Positions 16,152 to 23,094 of a DNA stretch of 64,000 nt are shown piece after piece. The notes under the pieces were generated by a model. The model ran no database searches and was not told the origin of the DNA. It saw nothing but the letters and a program-made list of their open reading frames with translations. Source of the DNA: Pseudoclavibacter sp. AY1F1. Lineage in GTDB: Bacteria > Actinomycetota > Actinomycetes > Actinomycetales > Microbacteriaceae. Within the stretch, counting starts at the first letter, position 1, and each line of letters opens with the position of its first letter. The translations under genes were made by a program, and so were the position numbers. The stretch lies in contig NZ_PSTQ01000001.1 of the NCBI RefSeq assembly GCF_002931075.1, positions 558,001-622,000 on the forward strand, read 5' to 3'.

Positions 16152-16866
16152 GCTGCACCGCCTCGGTGCCGGCCTCGGTGGTGGTGTCGATGTTCGTGTC
16201 GGCGACGATGCGGCCGTCTCTCAGCTCGACCCGCCGCGGCAGTCGCGTGGCGAGCTCGACGTCGTGGGTGATGACGACGACGGTGGTGCCCTCGTCGTGC
16301 AGTCGCTCCAGCAGGCTGAGCACGCGTTCGCCGTTCGCGGTGTCGAGGGCGCCGGTCGGTTCGTCGGCGAGGACGACGAGCGGATCGGTCACGATCGCCC
16401 TGGCGATGGCGACTCGCTGCCGTTCGCCGCCGGAGAGCTGCTGCGCCGCGTGCCCCATGCGGTGCTCGAGCCCCACGCGCTCGAGCGCCGCGCGGGTGAG
16501 ATCGCGGCGCGCTCGCCTCGGAACACCGCTGTAGAGGAGCGCCATCATGACGTTCTGCTCGGCGGTCACTCCGTCGCTCAGGTGGAAGCCCTGGAAGACG
16601 AACCCGATCGTGCTGCCCCGCAGGGTGGAGAGCCCGCGATCCGTGAGATTTCGGGTGTCGGTCCCGCCGATGCGAACCGCACCGCTCGTGGGGCGGTCGA
16701 GCGTGCCGAGCACGTTGAGCAGCGTCGACTTGCCGGCGCCGGAGCGTCCGACGATCGCGGTGAGCTCACCGGGACCGATCTGCAGCGAGACTTCGTCGAG
16801 GGCGACGACTCCGCCGGGGTGGATGCGGCTGACGCGCTCGAGCTCGAGTGCGGGCGTCGTCGTCAT
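16144..16866 (-). CDS. ABC transporter ATP-binding protein, MacB/LolD type
   Basis: A 240-residue ATPase with Walker A GRSGAGKST (40-48), signature LSGGERQRVAIARAI, Walker B VVLADEPTGALD and switch HDVELA. The family is that of the LolD/MacB/FtsE ATPases that power FtsX-type permeases. The gene overlaps both its neighbours by a few bases (16863-16866 with the adaptor, 16144-16151 with the permease), so the three are translated as a unit. Confidence 0.95.
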   Translation of the reverse strand: MTTTPALELERVSRIHPGGVVALDEVSLQIGPGELTAIVGRSGAGKSTLLNVLGTLDRPTSGAVRIGGTDTRNLTDRGLSTLRGSTIGFVFQGFHLSDGVTAEQNVMMALLYSGVPRRARRDLTRAALERVGLEHRMGHAAQQLSGGERQRVAIARAIVTDPLVVLADEPTGALDTANGERVLSLLERLHDEGTTVVVITHDVELATRLPRRVELRDGRIVADTNIDTTTEAGTEAVQHA

Positions 16867-17906
16867 CGTGCCGACACCACCGTCATGCCGGCGTCGATTC
16901 CTTCGCCGCTGACCTCGACGCGGTCGTCCGCGATCAGACCGATCTCGACGCCGTGCAGTCCGCCCCGGTCGTCCTGCAGGGCGTACCCGCCTTCGGCGAG
17001 GGCGACAAGCGAGGCCACGGGGACGATCAGCACGTCCTGCACCGATCTGGTGACGATGCGGACGGTCACGGCGGCAGCGTCGACGCCGTCGAGGGTGGCC
17101 TGATCGTCGATCGCGACGATCGCGTCGACCTTCGCCTCGGCCCCCTCACCGGTCGTGTTCACGCTGTCGATGGAACCGTCGACGACGCGTCCATCCGGTA
17201 GCTCGATCGTGGCTCGTGCACCGGCGCCGATCAGCCCTGCGTCCTGGGCAGGGACGGACGCCCCGACGACCCGCGTCGTGAGCGTCACCGTGTAGGGCTG
17301 ACCAGCGGCAGTGTCGCCGAGGCGGGCACTCACGGTGGCGACGCGACTCGACGCGCTCAGGACGACCACGTCGGCAGGTCCGAGGATGCCGGTGCGCTCG
17401 ACGCCGAGCGACTCCTGCCAGTCCCGCACCGCCTGCTTGAAGTGCTTCCCCGTCTCGAACGTGTCGATGTCGCTGGGATACAGGTAGCCGAGGTCCATCA
17501 GGTTCGACGCGACCATGCTGACATCGGCCCCCTCCATCTTTGGCTTGTCGATCGCGCGGTAGAGCGGAACCTCGCCGATGAGCACGGGCACCGGGCGCTC
17601 GTTCGCGCGCAGGGCCACCGACCCCCGATCGAGGACTTCGCCGACCTCGGGCAGCCAGGTGATGATGCCGTCCGCCTTTGTCGTCACGGAGGCCGCGGCG
17701 CCGAAGCCGACGGAACCGTCGAGGCGAGCGGTCTGAACGAGCTCGCCACGCTCGACGACCGCGGTGGCCGGCGCGGCTGTCTCCTCCACGGGGCCTGCGT
17801 CATTCGCGGGCCGGAGCACCAGGGCGGCACTGCCGGCGCCCGCGGCGAGCGCGAAGCAGACCGCGAGCGTGACAATGAGCGCGGTGCGCCCGCGACCCCG
17901 GGTCAC
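16863..17906 (-). CDS. Membrane fusion (adaptor) protein with peptidoglycan-binding domain
   Basis: A 347-residue protein anchored by one N-terminal helix (TALIVTLAVCFALAAGAGS). A lipoyl-like region (VVERGELVQTARLDGSVGF) is interrupted by a peptidoglycan-binding type 1 segment (MVASNLMDLGYLYPSD, then FKQAVRDWQESLGVERTG) and followed by beta-barrel parts resembling HlyD/MacA adaptors. In Gram-positives such proteins link the ABC permease to the cell wall. It is in the operon lipoprotein-adaptor-ATPase-permease-kinase and overlaps both neighbours by four bases. Confidence 0.88.
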   Translation of the reverse strand: MTRGRGRTALIVTLAVCFALAAGAGSAALVLRPANDAGPVEETAAPATAVVERGELVQTARLDGSVGFGAAASVTTKADGIITWLPEVGEVLDRGSVALRANERPVPVLIGEVPLYRAIDKPKMEGADVSMVASNLMDLGYLYPSDIDTFETGKHFKQAVRDWQESLGVERTGILGPADVVVLSASSRVATVSARLGDTAAGQPYTVTLTTRVVGASVPAQDAGLIGAGARATIELPDGRVVDGSIDSVNTTGEGAEAKVDAIVAIDDQATLDGVDAAAVTVRIVTRSVQDVLIVPVASLVALAEGGYALQDDRGGLHGVEIGLIADDRVEVSGEGIDAGMTVVSAR

Positions 17907-18520
17907 GCAGTGCTCCCACCCGATTCGGAGGCCACGCAGGCGTCCACGTACTGCATGCCAAGCGAGATCGAGGTGGCATCGTTCGTCTCACCGCCGAAGG
18001 CGATATTGATCCGGCCGAACTGGTCCGCCTCTGCGATCTCGACCTCGCGGACACCGCGATCATGCAGGCAGTCCACCACGCCCTGCGCGAACCGCAGCGC
18101 ATCCGGGTTCTGCACGTCGAGCTCCCACGGAGGCAGCGGCGCCACGCGCAGGCAGAGAGCCTCGGCCTCGGCGGCCTTCGCCGGATCCCCACCGTCGCTA
18201 CCGGTGACCGAGCCGTCGCCGCCCACGGGGGCGTCCTGTGGTGCATCGGTGTGGTCCTCGAGGCAGCGATCCCGAGCCTTCCAGGCGTCCGTTTGTTCTT
18301 CGTCCGACATGTCGAGACGCAGGCGCACCGGCTCGCCGTACTCCGCGATGAGAGCATCGGCTGCCTCGGTCGGGGCCGGAGCGGCCGTTTCCAACGTCGC
18401 GATGCCGGTGCCACCCTCAGGCCTCTGATCGGCTGAGGGTGCGGAGCATGCGGCGAGCACTGCGACGAGCGCGATGGCGCCTGCTGCGGCGGTCAGGGAT
18501 CGGTGGGTGATGCGGAGCAT
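17903..18520 (-). CDS. Lipoprotein, first gene of the ABC/two-component operon
   Basis: A 205-residue lipoprotein: the signal ends in the lipobox LAAC with Cys 25. The mature part is acidic, with RLRLDMSDEEQTDAWKARDR and cysteines in DRCLEDH, ALCLRVAP, DCLHDRG and DACVAS, suggesting disulfides. AGGAGG precedes ATG by four bases, which fixes the start over the longer ORF. Proteins of this kind often accompany MacB-like systems in actinobacteria as extracytoplasmic sensors or chaperones; the exact role is inferred from context only. Confidence 0.8.
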   Translation of the reverse strand: MLRITHRSLTAAAGAIALVAVLAACSAPSADQRPEGGTGIATLETAAPAPTEAADALIAEYGEPVRLRLDMSDEEQTDAWKARDRCLEDHTDAPQDAPVGGDGSVTGSDGGDPAKAAEAEALCLRVAPLPPWELDVQNPDALRFAQGVVDCLHDRGVREVEIAEADQFGRINIAFGGETNDATSISLGMQYVDACVASESGGSTA

Positions 18521-18624
18521 GTGTCCTCCTCGTGTCGTGAGCGGCCGTGACCCACGCTCGTTCTCGGATGTGAGGGACTTGTGAGCGTCCAGTGCAGAGC
18601 CAGACCGCATGGCGGACGCGTGCT

Positions 18625-18630
18625 TAGGGT
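18625..18630 (+). promoter_or_regulatory. Leaderless -10 box of the response regulator
   Basis: TAGGGT at 18625-18630 stands six bases before GTG at 18637, so the mRNA probably begins at the start codon. There is no ribosome binding site. Confidence 0.5.
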
Positions 18631-18636
18631 TGGGTC

Positions 18637-19320
18637 GTGACCAGAGTCTTGATCGTCGAGGACGATGCGCTGCAGTCCGAGCTCGTCCGCCGATACCTCG
18701 AACGCGAGGGGCACGACGTGACGGTGCTGGCCGACGGCGCCGAAGCGCTCTCCGAGGTGCGCCGTTCTGCGCCCGACCTGCTTGTCCTCGACGTGATGCT
18801 CCCCGGGGCCGACGGCCTCACCATCTGCCGCACGCTGCGCGAGGAGCAGTTCGAGCTCCCGATACTCCTCCTCACCGCACGCTCCACCGAGAACGATCTG
18901 CTCCTCGGGCTCGAGCTCGGCGCCGATGACTACCTCGCCAAGCCGTACAGCCCGCGCGAGCTCGTCGCGCGAGTCCGCGCGCTTCTGCGGCGAGTGCACC
19001 GCACGGCGCCGGCCACGAGGGTCGTCACCGTCGGCGACCTTGAGATCGACCCGGAGCGGCGTCGTGCCACCCTCTCCGATCGGCTCCTCGACCTCACCCG
19101 CGCCGAGTTCGACCTGCTCGAGGAGTTCGCCCTGCATCCCGGCATCGTCCTCAGCCGCGCCCGCCTGCTCGACCGCCTGCACGGCACAGATCGCTGGATC
19201 GGAGGCCGCACGATCGACACCCACGTGAAGAACCTCCGGGCCAAGATCGAGGCCGATCCTCAGACGCCGTCGAGGCTCCTCACCGTCTACGGGGTCGGGT
19301 ACACGCTCCACGAGGGCTGA
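18637..19320 (+). CDS. OmpR/PhoB family response regulator
   Basis: A 227-residue regulator. The receiver domain has VLIVEDD at 4-10, the phospho-acceptor Asp 52 in LVLDVMLPG and Lys 102 in AKPYSPREL. The C-terminal winged helix shows VTVGDLEIDPERR, then LTRAEFDLLEEFALHPGIV and RTIDTHVKNLRAKIE, typical of OmpR/PhoB. It is transcribed away from the lipoprotein-adaptor-ABC-kinase operon and is the likely partner of that kinase, controlling the operon from the shared 116-base intergenic region. Confidence 0.95.
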   Translation: MTRVLIVEDDALQSELVRRYLEREGHDVTVLADGAEALSEVRRSAPDLLVLDVMLPGADGLTICRTLREEQFELPILLLTARSTENDLLLGLELGADDYLAKPYSPRELVARVRALLRRVHRTAPATRVVTVGDLEIDPERRRATLSDRLLDLTRAEFDLLEEFALHPGIVLSRARLLDRLHGTDRWIGGRTIDTHVKNLRAKIEADPQTPSRLLTVYGVGYTLHEG

Positions 19321-19374
19321 GCCAGGCACGCATCACGACCACACCCAACCGCGCTTCAACCAAAGGAACACTGC

Positions 19375-19569
19375 ATGCGACTTCTCGGAACGATTCTTCT
19401 TGCCATCGGATTCATCGCGCTCGCCTCGGCGGTCCTCATCACCGACCCAACCGCACTCGACGCGAACATCGGTGCCGGGATCCTCCAGATGGCGGGGTTC
19501 GTCGCCGGAGGCGCAGGTCTCGCCGTTCTCCTCGTCACTCTGCTCATTCCGAAGCGCACATCTCGCTGA
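19375..19569 (+). CDS. Small two-helix membrane protein
   Basis: A 64-residue protein with two hydrophobic helices (LLGTILLAIGFIALASAVLI and MAGFVAGGAGLAVLLVTLLI) and a short basic C-terminus (PKRTSR). AAAGGA lies seven bases before ATG. It follows the response regulator by 54 bases on the same strand and may be co-transcribed. No family recognised. Confidence 0.65.
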   Translation: MRLLGTILLAIGFIALASAVLITDPTALDANIGAGILQMAGFVAGGAGLAVLLVTLLIPKRTSR

Positions 19570-20277
19570 GGACTTCGCGGACGGAGACCGCCGTCGGTCT
19601 AGGTGAGCGAGCCGAAGGCCAGCTCTCCTTCGAACAAGACCGCCAACGGGCTCACCTGGCCGAGCGGGTCGAGCTCCACGTCCAAAGTCCCTGTCGAGGA
19701 TAACGAGGTTCGCGTCCATTTCGACTTCGAGAGAATCGACTCTGTCATCGATCCTGAGCTGCTGCGCCGCCTCGAAGGTGTGACCCTGCGGAATCGCCGT
19801 GACCCGAAGCGCGAATCGAGGCCCCGGGTAGCGTTCGGGGTCGGGAGGTAGTTCTGGGTCGACCCGCATCGCGGCCACCTGCATGCCGAAGAACAGGTTT
19901 CCTCGATGGAGCTCGAGGTTCCTCAGGACGTCACTCGCGACGCCGGACGGGTCGCTGGATGCTGGCTTCGAGCAGCCATGGCAGACTCGCAGACCCGAAA
20001 CTGCACGTGTAGCAGCGCTGGCCCGGCGATCAAGGCCGCCGGCTTCCATCACGGCCGAGACTGGTTTACATTGCTGAGAGGCCCCGCCGAACATCAAGTA
20101 GGTAATCGGCTCATCTGGGTCGAGGTGGTAAGAGCGGTTCAACTGTTGACGCTTGTCCCGCATCTTGCCCGCGGGCGCGGGTCGGTCCACCTCGCTGGCG
20201 GATACAGATCGTTCAGGACGGCACCGGTATCCGCTGCAGGCGACCACAGAGAATCGATCCACGGATCGGGGGAGCGG
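19570..20277. other. Gap with a possible eroded minus-strand gene
   Basis: About 700 bases without a gene I can call. On the minus strand a frame ending at the TAG complementary to 19601-19603 reads TGTLDVELDPLGQVSPLAVL, then FEGELAFGSLT before the stop, with strong codon bias at its end, but upstream a TGA interrupts it and there is no plausible start. A neighbouring minus frame stays open over the same stretch. This pattern suggests a decaying gene whose identity I do not recognise. Confidence 0.3.
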
Positions 20278-21081
20278 ATGGCGGATGTGTTTGAAGGTGA
20301 CCGGGTGATTCTCCTCCACGGCTGGCCGGGGCTCCCGTCGGACTACGACGAGGTGCGAGACGCCCTGCTGCCCGCGACAACGATCGTGCCAGAGCTCCGC
20401 GGATTCGGCACGGCGTTCGACGGGTACCTCCCACTGGGCGAGGCCACAGCAGAAGCGCACGCCCACCGGATCCTCGATACGCTCGAGGATTCGGTGGTCG
20501 GCGGCCGCACCATCATCGCCGGGTACGACATTGGCAGCCGCATCGCTCAGGCGGCCCTGCGCCTCGCCCCGTCGCGGTTCGACGCCGCCGTGCTCACCCC
20601 TGCGTATCCCGGCATCGGCGACCGCGCGACGGCGCCGTCCCTGGCACCAACGTTCTGGTACCAGCACTTCCACCGCGAACCGATCGCCGCAGGGCTCATC
20701 GACGGCAAACCCGGCGCCGTGGCCACCTACCTCGACTACCTCTGGCACGCCTGGAGCGGAGCCACCGCACCCCAGCGTCACCCGCACCGCGAGGAACTCA
20801 TCGCGGCCTACTCGCGGCCGGGAGCGTTCGCCGCGAGCATTCAGTGGTATCTCGCGAACCGCGGGTATGCGGGCGACCCGTCGCCGATCAAGACCCCCAC
20901 CGTCATGCTGTGGCCGACGGAGGACCCCCTCTTCCCTACTGAGTGGGCCGACCGGCTCGACGATCACTTCACTCGCGCCACCCTCCAATTCGTCGCCGGC
21001 AGCGGACACCTGCTCCCGATCGAAGCGCCAGCCGCGCTCGCCAGCGCCATCCGTTCCTTCCACGTCTCCAGGGACAGCTGA
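20278..21081 (+). CDS. Alpha/beta hydrolase, epoxide hydrolase-like
   Basis: A 267-residue hydrolase with HGWPG (14-18, oxyanion part), a nucleophile elbow AGYDIGS with Asp at 84, the acid in WPTEDPLFP and the catalytic His in GSGHLLPIE. The Asp nucleophile places it near epoxide hydrolases and haloalkane dehalogenases. The usual first beta strand is short: ATG 20278 leaves only about ten residues before HGWPG, so the true start may lie upstream in the same open frame. GGGGGAG precedes this ATG closely. It is followed by a TetR gene on the same strand. Confidence 0.75.
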   Translation: MADVFEGDRVILLHGWPGLPSDYDEVRDALLPATTIVPELRGFGTAFDGYLPLGEATAEAHAHRILDTLEDSVVGGRTIIAGYDIGSRIAQAALRLAPSRFDAAVLTPAYPGIGDRATAPSLAPTFWYQHFHREPIAAGLIDGKPGAVATYLDYLWHAWSGATAPQRHPHREELIAAYSRPGAFAASIQWYLANRGYAGDPSPIKTPTVMLWPTEDPLFPTEWADRLDDHFTRATLQFVAGSGHLLPIEAPAALASAIRSFHVSRDS

Positions 21082-21151
21082 TCTCACCAGCGCCCTCATC
21101 CGGCCACTCGCGCGAATGAGGGTGCCGCTCACGCGACGCTAGGCTGATCGG

Positions 21152-21841
21152 ATGCCAGCCAGGGGGACATATGCACGGGGCGCGAAGCGGCGGGAAGAGA
21201 TTCTCGGCGTCGCGCTGGCGACGCTCGCGGAACGCGGGTACCACGCAACCAGCCTGCGCGGCATCGCCCGAACACTGGACATCGATCCAGCACACATCGG
21301 CTACTACTTCGGATCACGCGAGGGGTTGCTTCGCGAGGTGATCGAGCGGTGGGACGCGGACCTGCATGAGCGCACCCAAGGTCTCGACCAGTTCGAGGTC
21401 CTTCTCGACGCGCTTCGGTTCAACGCCGGTGTCCGAGGAATCGTGCACCTGTACCTCTCTTTCGCCGCAGAAGCCGCGCAGGAGACGCACTCGGCGCACG
21501 CGTACTTCATCACGCGCTTCGAGGGGCACGCCGCTCGAACAGCCGAGACCATCCTCGAAGGGCAGAAGCAGGGTCTCGTGCGAGCGACGGTCGATGCGGG
21601 TGATGCGGCAAGGCGCATCATCGCGATAGCCGACGGCATCCAGATGCAGTGGCTGCTCGACCCCTCGCTCGACACCCCGGCGCTGCTCGGGGCGACCATC
21701 GACGACCTCTTCGTCACGGGGACTCGGACCCGCGTCCGCCCCGCCTCGAGCTCCCCCCCAGTAGCCTCGGTCGACTCGAGCGTCAACGGAGGAGGCGCGT
21801 ATCTCCTGCGCCTCCCCCGCCGATGCTGGAGTTCGGACTAG
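21152..21841 (+). CDS. TetR family transcriptional regulator
   Basis: A TetR-type regulator. The N-terminal helix-turn-helix reads KRREEILGVALATLAERGYH, then ATSLRGIARTLDIDPAHIGY and YFGSREGLL. The ligand-binding region is helical (IVHLYLSFAAEAAQETHSAH). As given the protein has 229 residues with an odd tail (NGGGAYLLRLPRRCWSSD) that is encoded by a terminator-like hairpin. A C7 tract at 21753-21759 shortly before would, with one C fewer, give an immediate TAG and a normal length of about 203 residues. It probably regulates the hydrolase upstream. Confidence 0.88.
   Translation: MPARGTYARGAKRREEILGVALATLAERGYHATSLRGIARTLDIDPAHIGYYFGSREGLLREVIERWDADLHERTQGLDQFEVLLDALRFNAGVRGIVHLYLSFAAEAAQETHSAHAYFITRFEGHAARTAETILEGQKQGLVRATVDAGDAARRIIAIADGIQMQWLLDPSLDTPALLGATIDDLFVTGTRTRVRPASSSPPVASVDSSVNGGGAYLLRLPRRCWSSD
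21753..21759 (+). repeat. C7 homopolymer near the 3' end of the TetR gene
   Basis: Seven consecutive C bases. In the given frame they read TCC CCC CCA GTA; with six C bases the frame becomes TCC CCC CAG TAG, a stop. Confidence 0.9.
21791..21815 (+). terminator. Hairpin overlapping the 3' end of the TetR frame
   Basis: GGAGGCGC (21791-21798) pairs perfectly with GCGCCTCC (21808-21815). It lies inside the annotated TetR reading frame, which supports an earlier stop for that gene. Confidence 0.55.
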
Positions 21842-22175
21842 GCACGAACAGCCAAGACCTGTGCGGTCCGGTTCGCTGACCCTCCTGCGGGATGTGACCC
21901 CACGACAGACTTTACACACTGTTGAAAGTTGTGTGCGAACAATCATGGTTTGGCTCCTCCGGAATCGGCTTTTGCGTCTCCCCACCCGATCGACCAACGC
22001 GAGCTCGCGCCCGAAGACGACGGGAACTAGACCTTGGGCTTGATCAGACACGACTCGGTCTAGGCGCCCCGCGACACCAGGGCCTGCAGCTTGGGAAGGA
22101 AATTATGCCGAGCGGTCGCCGGATCGGGCCCCCGGTCAGTTGGACGCTCTCGAATGAGTGCACGGGGCCGCTGGG
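21842..22175. other. Intergenic region without recognised features
   Basis: About 330 bases between the TetR gene and the small coupled ORF ending at 22176. I see no gene, RNA or repeat here. Confidence 0.6.
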
Positions 22176-22379
22176 TCACGAATGGCTTCGAGGGGATGAT
22201 TTCTGAGGGACCGTTGGGCGGAGCGTCCGGTCGATGCGGACACACCCGTCCGTGGTCGTCTGCGGGCAGACGCGCACGGCGACGTACTTCGGCGCCGACG
22301 CTGGCAGGGCAGCAACCACGAAGGAACCAGAGGAGCTTTGACCCGCGGCTTCACTCGTGCGGGTGTCGCCCGCGGTCAT
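22176..22379 (-). CDS. Small hypothetical protein coupled to the exonuclease gene
   Basis: A 67-residue ORF starting MTAGDTRTSEAAGQSSSG, then SFVVAALPASAPKYVAVRVC and PQTTTDGCVRIDRTLRPTVP. Its ATG overlaps the stop codon of the exonuclease gene in the arrangement ATGA (22376-22379), the classic mark of translational coupling, so I regard it as real. The N-terminal third is Ser/Thr-rich; two cysteines flank a short beta-like part. No signal peptide and no family recognised. Confidence 0.55.
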   Translation of the reverse strand: MTAGDTRTSEAAGQSSSGSFVVAALPASAPKYVAVRVCPQTTTDGCVRIDRTLRPTVPQKSSPRSHS

Positions 22380-22963
22380 GAGCGGTCCACCGCTGCGAGC
22401 ACCGCCTGGACGGTGTCGCCAATTCTCAGGCCGGTCGCCAGGCACGCGTCGACGTCGTCCATCGTTCGGTGTCCGGTCGTGGGTGCCACCCGGTCGATGT
22501 CGAGCCCGGAGTAGCGGGCGAGGAACAGCTCGACGCTGGTGAGGTCCACGCTGCGGTGGTGGAGCTTCGCGAAGGTCAGCGGGAGGTGCTCGCGCAGGAA
22601 GTTGCGATCGAGAGTGATCGAGTTGCCGACGAGCACCAGCGGAACGCCGTCTGCGTGCGACTCGAGGTAGGCGGCGATGCGCGCGTCCACGTCTGCGACC
22701 GTCAGACTGGCGCGGTCGACGTCGGCGACGAGTCCGCTCTTGGTGTGCATGTCCACGACGAAGTCGTTCATGCGGCCACGCCACGGGAAGACGGGGAAGA
22801 TCGAATCCGTGGGGCTGCGCTGGGCGACAACGAGCGATATGCCGTCGTCGACGGGGGAGAGGCCGTTCGTGACGACGCGGGCGGCGACCTCGAGGACGAT
22901 GCCAGTCTGCTCGCCGAGACCGGTGGTCTCCAGATCGATGGTCTCCAGATCGATGCAGACCAT
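22376..22963 (-). CDS. Oligoribonuclease-like DEDDh 3'-5' exonuclease
   Basis: A 195-residue exonuclease with the DEDDh motifs: ExoI IDLETTGLG near the N-terminus, ExoII GNSITLDRNFLREHLP and ExoIII HRTMDD. The spacing, HTKSGL and the HLHYR-like KLHHRSVDL part resemble oligoribonuclease (Orn), which removes nucleotides from short RNAs, but sequence identity looks distant. The first motif contains an exact 15-bp tandem duplication, so the catalytic D-L-E appears twice (CIDLETIDLETTGLG). ATG 22963 is chosen because the motif begins right after it. The CCCCGCATAG element lies 38 bases upstream and there is no clear ribosome site. Confidence 0.75.
   Translation of the reverse strand: MVCIDLETIDLETTGLGEQTGIVLEVAARVVTNGLSPVDDGISLVVAQRSPTDSIFPVFPWRGRMNDFVVDMHTKSGLVADVDRASLTVADVDARIAAYLESHADGVPLVLVGNSITLDRNFLREHLPLTFAKLHHRSVDLTSVELFLARYSGLDIDRVAPTTGHRTMDDVDACLATGLRIGDTVQAVLAAVDRS
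22925..22954 (-). repeat. 15-bp perfect tandem duplication in the exonuclease catalytic motif
   Basis: GGTCTCCAGATCGAT occurs at 22925-22939 and again at 22940-22954 (plus strand). It duplicates five codons, IDLET, of the ExoI motif. Confidence 0.95.
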
Positions 22964-23000
22964 GAGGGACGGGTGCGGTTCGGGAGTGCTCGTGTTCCGT

Positions 23001-23010
23001 CTATGCGGGG
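23001..23010 (-). promoter_or_regulatory. CCCCGCATAG element promoter for the exonuclease
   Basis: Exact decamer on the minus strand, 38 bases before ATG at 22963. It is 18 kb from the other five copies, and still inside the proposed island. Confidence 0.55.
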
Positions 23011-23046
23011 GACGTGGACTTTTTGATAGTTCTCGCGGGACTAGGA

Positions 23047-23080
23047 GGGCCCGGCCCGGCTTGTGTGCCTGGCCGGGCCC
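23047..23080. terminator. Hairpin terminator after the glycine-rich gene at 23095
   Basis: GGGCCCGGCC (23047-23056) pairs with GGCCGGGCCC (23071-23080) around a 14-base loop, 14 bases after the stop codon of the minus-strand glycine-rich gene. Confidence 0.8.
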
Positions 23081-23094
23081 CACCGATGTGTGCC

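Noticed and set aside
19333-21132. Long minus-strand ORF of about 600 codons
   Set aside because: It runs antisense across the hydrolase gene at 20278 and the small membrane protein gene, has Arg/Asp-rich antisense composition, and contains no recognisable domain as a whole.
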